Shown here: piece after piece, positions 4,880 to 5,682 of the stretch
Layout of the letters: each line of letters starts with the position of its first letter
How positions within the stretch are numbered: position 1 is the stretch's first letter
NCBI GenBank assembly: GCA_002391275.1
Contig: DGSC01000018.1
Coordinates: forward strand, 1 to 5,682
Direction: 5' to 3'
Length of the DNA: 5,682 nucleotides
Origin: Prevotellaceae bacterium UBA4372
GTDB taxonomy: Bacteria; Bacteroidota; Bacteroidia; Bacteroidales; Bacteroidaceae
Translations under genes and position numbers: made by a program
Notes under the pieces: model-generated
Database searches by the model: none
The model's input: only the letters and a program-made list of their open reading frames with translations
What the model was told of the DNA's origin: nothing

Positions 4880-5488
4880 TTACTCTGTAGCTAAAATCCT
4901 CACGCCATCAATCTTCTCCATGCGTTCTCGCAGGCGAGGCATCCGAGAGGCACGAATAGAAAGCGTCATCTGGCAATCGTTGTCGAAGCTCTGAGATACG
5001 ATAGCCGGCTCTTCCTCCTTGACAATGCGCATCACAGAGTTCATCAACACATACTCGAAGCTAATCACAATCTGCTCATCAACGGTTTTCTCAACAATGG
5101 TGGCGGCAGCAATAGCCTCGGCTGCGGCTGCCTTGTATGCTTGGATGAGTCCGCTCGTACCCAGCTTCACGCCACCGAAATAGCGCACCACAATGATGAG
5201 GATATCAGTCAGCTCGTTGGAGTTAATCTGTCCGAGAATAGGTTTCCCGGCCGTACCGCTCGGCTCGCCGTTGTCATTAGCGCGAAACGTAAGGCGCTCA
5301 TGCCCCAGCATATAAGCATAGCAAGCATGCCGTGCATCGTAGTATTTCTTCGAGTAAGCGTCCACCAGCTCCTTCACCTCCTCCACTGTCCTCACGGGAA
5401 AGGCGAAAGCCAGAAACTTACTCCGTTTCTCCGTCACCTGCCCCTCGGCCGGTGCCGCTATGGTTTTATACACATCTTTTTCTTCCAT
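4880..5488 (-). CDS. yigZ: YigZ/IMPACT family protein
   Basis: This 202-residue protein belongs to the conserved IMPACT (UPF0029) family. The N-terminal IMPACT domain spans about 10-125, with the family motifs KRSKFLAFA at 21-29, DARHACYAY at 51-59, DNGEPSGTAGKPIL at 72-85, and VVRYFGGVKLGTSGLIQAY at 100-118. A C-terminal DUF1949-type ferredoxin-like domain occupies about 135-200. Length and domain order match bacterial YigZ. The molecular role in bacteria is not settled; eukaryotic IMPACT binds GCN1 and affects translation control, and a link to nucleic acids or ribosomes is often suggested. The start at 5486-5488 is preceded by AAAGGAATAGGAT. The gene lies 31 nt after the stop of the frame entering from the right edge and has no visible promoter of its own, so it may be the second gene of an operon. 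A strong terminator follows. Confidence 0.95.
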   Translation of the reverse strand: MEEKDVYKTIAAPAEGQVTEKRSKFLAFAFPVRTVEEVKELVDAYSKKYYDARHACYAYMLGHERLTFRANDNGEPSGTAGKPILGQINSNELTDILIIVVRYFGGVKLGTSGLIQAYKAAAAEAIAAATIVEKTVDEQIVISFEYVLMNSVMRIVKEEEPAIVSQSFDNDCQMTLSIRASRMPRLRERMEKIDGVRILATE

Positions 5489-5519
5489 ATCCTATTCCTT
5501 TTCTTTTTTCATTCTTTAC

Positions 5520-5682
5520 TTAGCCAGAATCCCTGAGCGGCCGCCCCTTATGGCCTTGCCTGCCAAGGCTTTCCTGCTGGGTCTCTCTGCTTGCCCTACC
5601 TGCCAGGCTTTCCTGACTGGCCTTCCTGCTGGCCCTTCCTCCCCGGCTCTCCTGACAGGCCTTCCTGCTGGCCCTTCCTCCC
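5520..5682 (-). CDS. C-terminal end of an unidentified protein with basic 13-residue repeats (partial)
   Basis: A minus-strand frame enters from the right edge and stays open to TAA at 5520-5522. It has no start in the window. It translates as three 13-residue units, GGRASRKACQESR, GGRASRKASQESL and AGRASRETQQESL, followed by GRQGHKGRPLRDSG. The 39-bp period keeps the frame in every copy. Units one and two differ at three bases, one of them silent (Glu). The tail is strongly basic and rich in Gly, Ser and Gln, and probably disordered. Such tails are common on RNA-handling proteins (DEAD-box helicases, pseudouridine synthases), but nothing visible identifies this one. It ends 31 nt before yigZ on the same strand, suggesting co-transcription. 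The alternative is a non-coding minisatellite, since other frames are also partly open here. Confidence 0.55.
   Translation of the reverse strand, partial: GGRASRKACQESRGGRASRKASQESLAGRASRETQQESLGRQGHKGRPLRDSG
5565..5681. repeat. 39-bp tandem repeat, three copies, running off the right edge
   Basis: Units occupy 5565-5603, 5604-5642 and 5643-5681. The last two are nearly identical (three differences in 39), and the third from the right is more diverged, as expected of an older copy at the array border. The number of copies beyond the window is unknown. Confidence 0.85.

Noticed and set aside
5141..5536. A 131-codon plus-strand open frame opposite yigZ
   Set aside because: It is antisense to a gene with unmistakable IMPACT motifs, and its translation is low-complexity without family features.
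5537..5544. GCGGCCGC palindrome as a possible cloning-vector junction
   Set aside because: The minus-strand reading frame continues without a break through it, and the flanks show no vector sequence, so it is most likely a chance NotI-type site in GC-rich DNA.

Overview
The window looks like a chromosomal segment of a Bacteroidales bacterium, most likely a Prevotellaceae member. The reasons are Bacteroidetes-type promoters (TAnnTTTG), A-rich leaders instead of strong Shine-Dalgarno sites, signal peptides ending in A-Q, a C-terminal tail of the type IX sorting kind, and the gene set (two secreted GH43 enzymes, methylmalonyl-CoA epimerase). No database search was possible; every family call rests on motifs read by eye.

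Layout. Positions 1-48 are the last codons of secA (zinc-binding tail). Positions 49-543 hold no credible gene but contain a 38-bp direct repeat with core CCTGCGAAGG, a 12-pair hairpin and a possible promoter. A secreted GH43-CBM6 enzyme (probably arabinofuranosidase/xylosidase type) follows at 544-2115. The spacer 2116-2384 has a degenerate 28-32-nt repeat, a strong hairpin with the same CCTTCGCAGG core, and what may be the stranded start of a lost secreted-protein gene. Methylmalonyl-CoA epimerase lies on the minus strand (2385-2798). It is divergent from a plus-strand pair made of 5-formyltetrahydrofolate cyclo-ligase (2951-3487) and, 21 nt later, a GH43 endo-arabinanase (3509-4579). A convergent spacer holds a 22-bp minisatellite and a clear intrinsic terminator for a minus-strand YigZ/IMPACT gene (4880-5488). 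Upstream of yigZ, an open frame on the minus strand enters from the right edge and stops at 5520. It encodes basic 13-residue repeats and is probably the C-terminal tail of a neighbouring gene.

How it fits together. The two GH43 enzymes, both with signal peptides, suggest breakdown of arabinose-containing plant polysaccharides (arabinoxylan and arabinan). No SusC/SusD pair, regulator or transporter lies in the window, so this is not a canonical polysaccharide utilization locus. The other genes are housekeeping: protein export, the succinate-propionate interconversion, folate salvage, and a conserved protein of uncertain role.

The most notable material is between the genes. Four repeat families with different periods (38, 28-32, 22 and 39 bp) sit in 5.7 kb. 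Only the 39-bp one is a codon multiple with a stop-free frame showing coding character; the others look non-coding. I found no convincing new defence or mobile system, and no CRISPR array, IS element, tRNA or rRNA.
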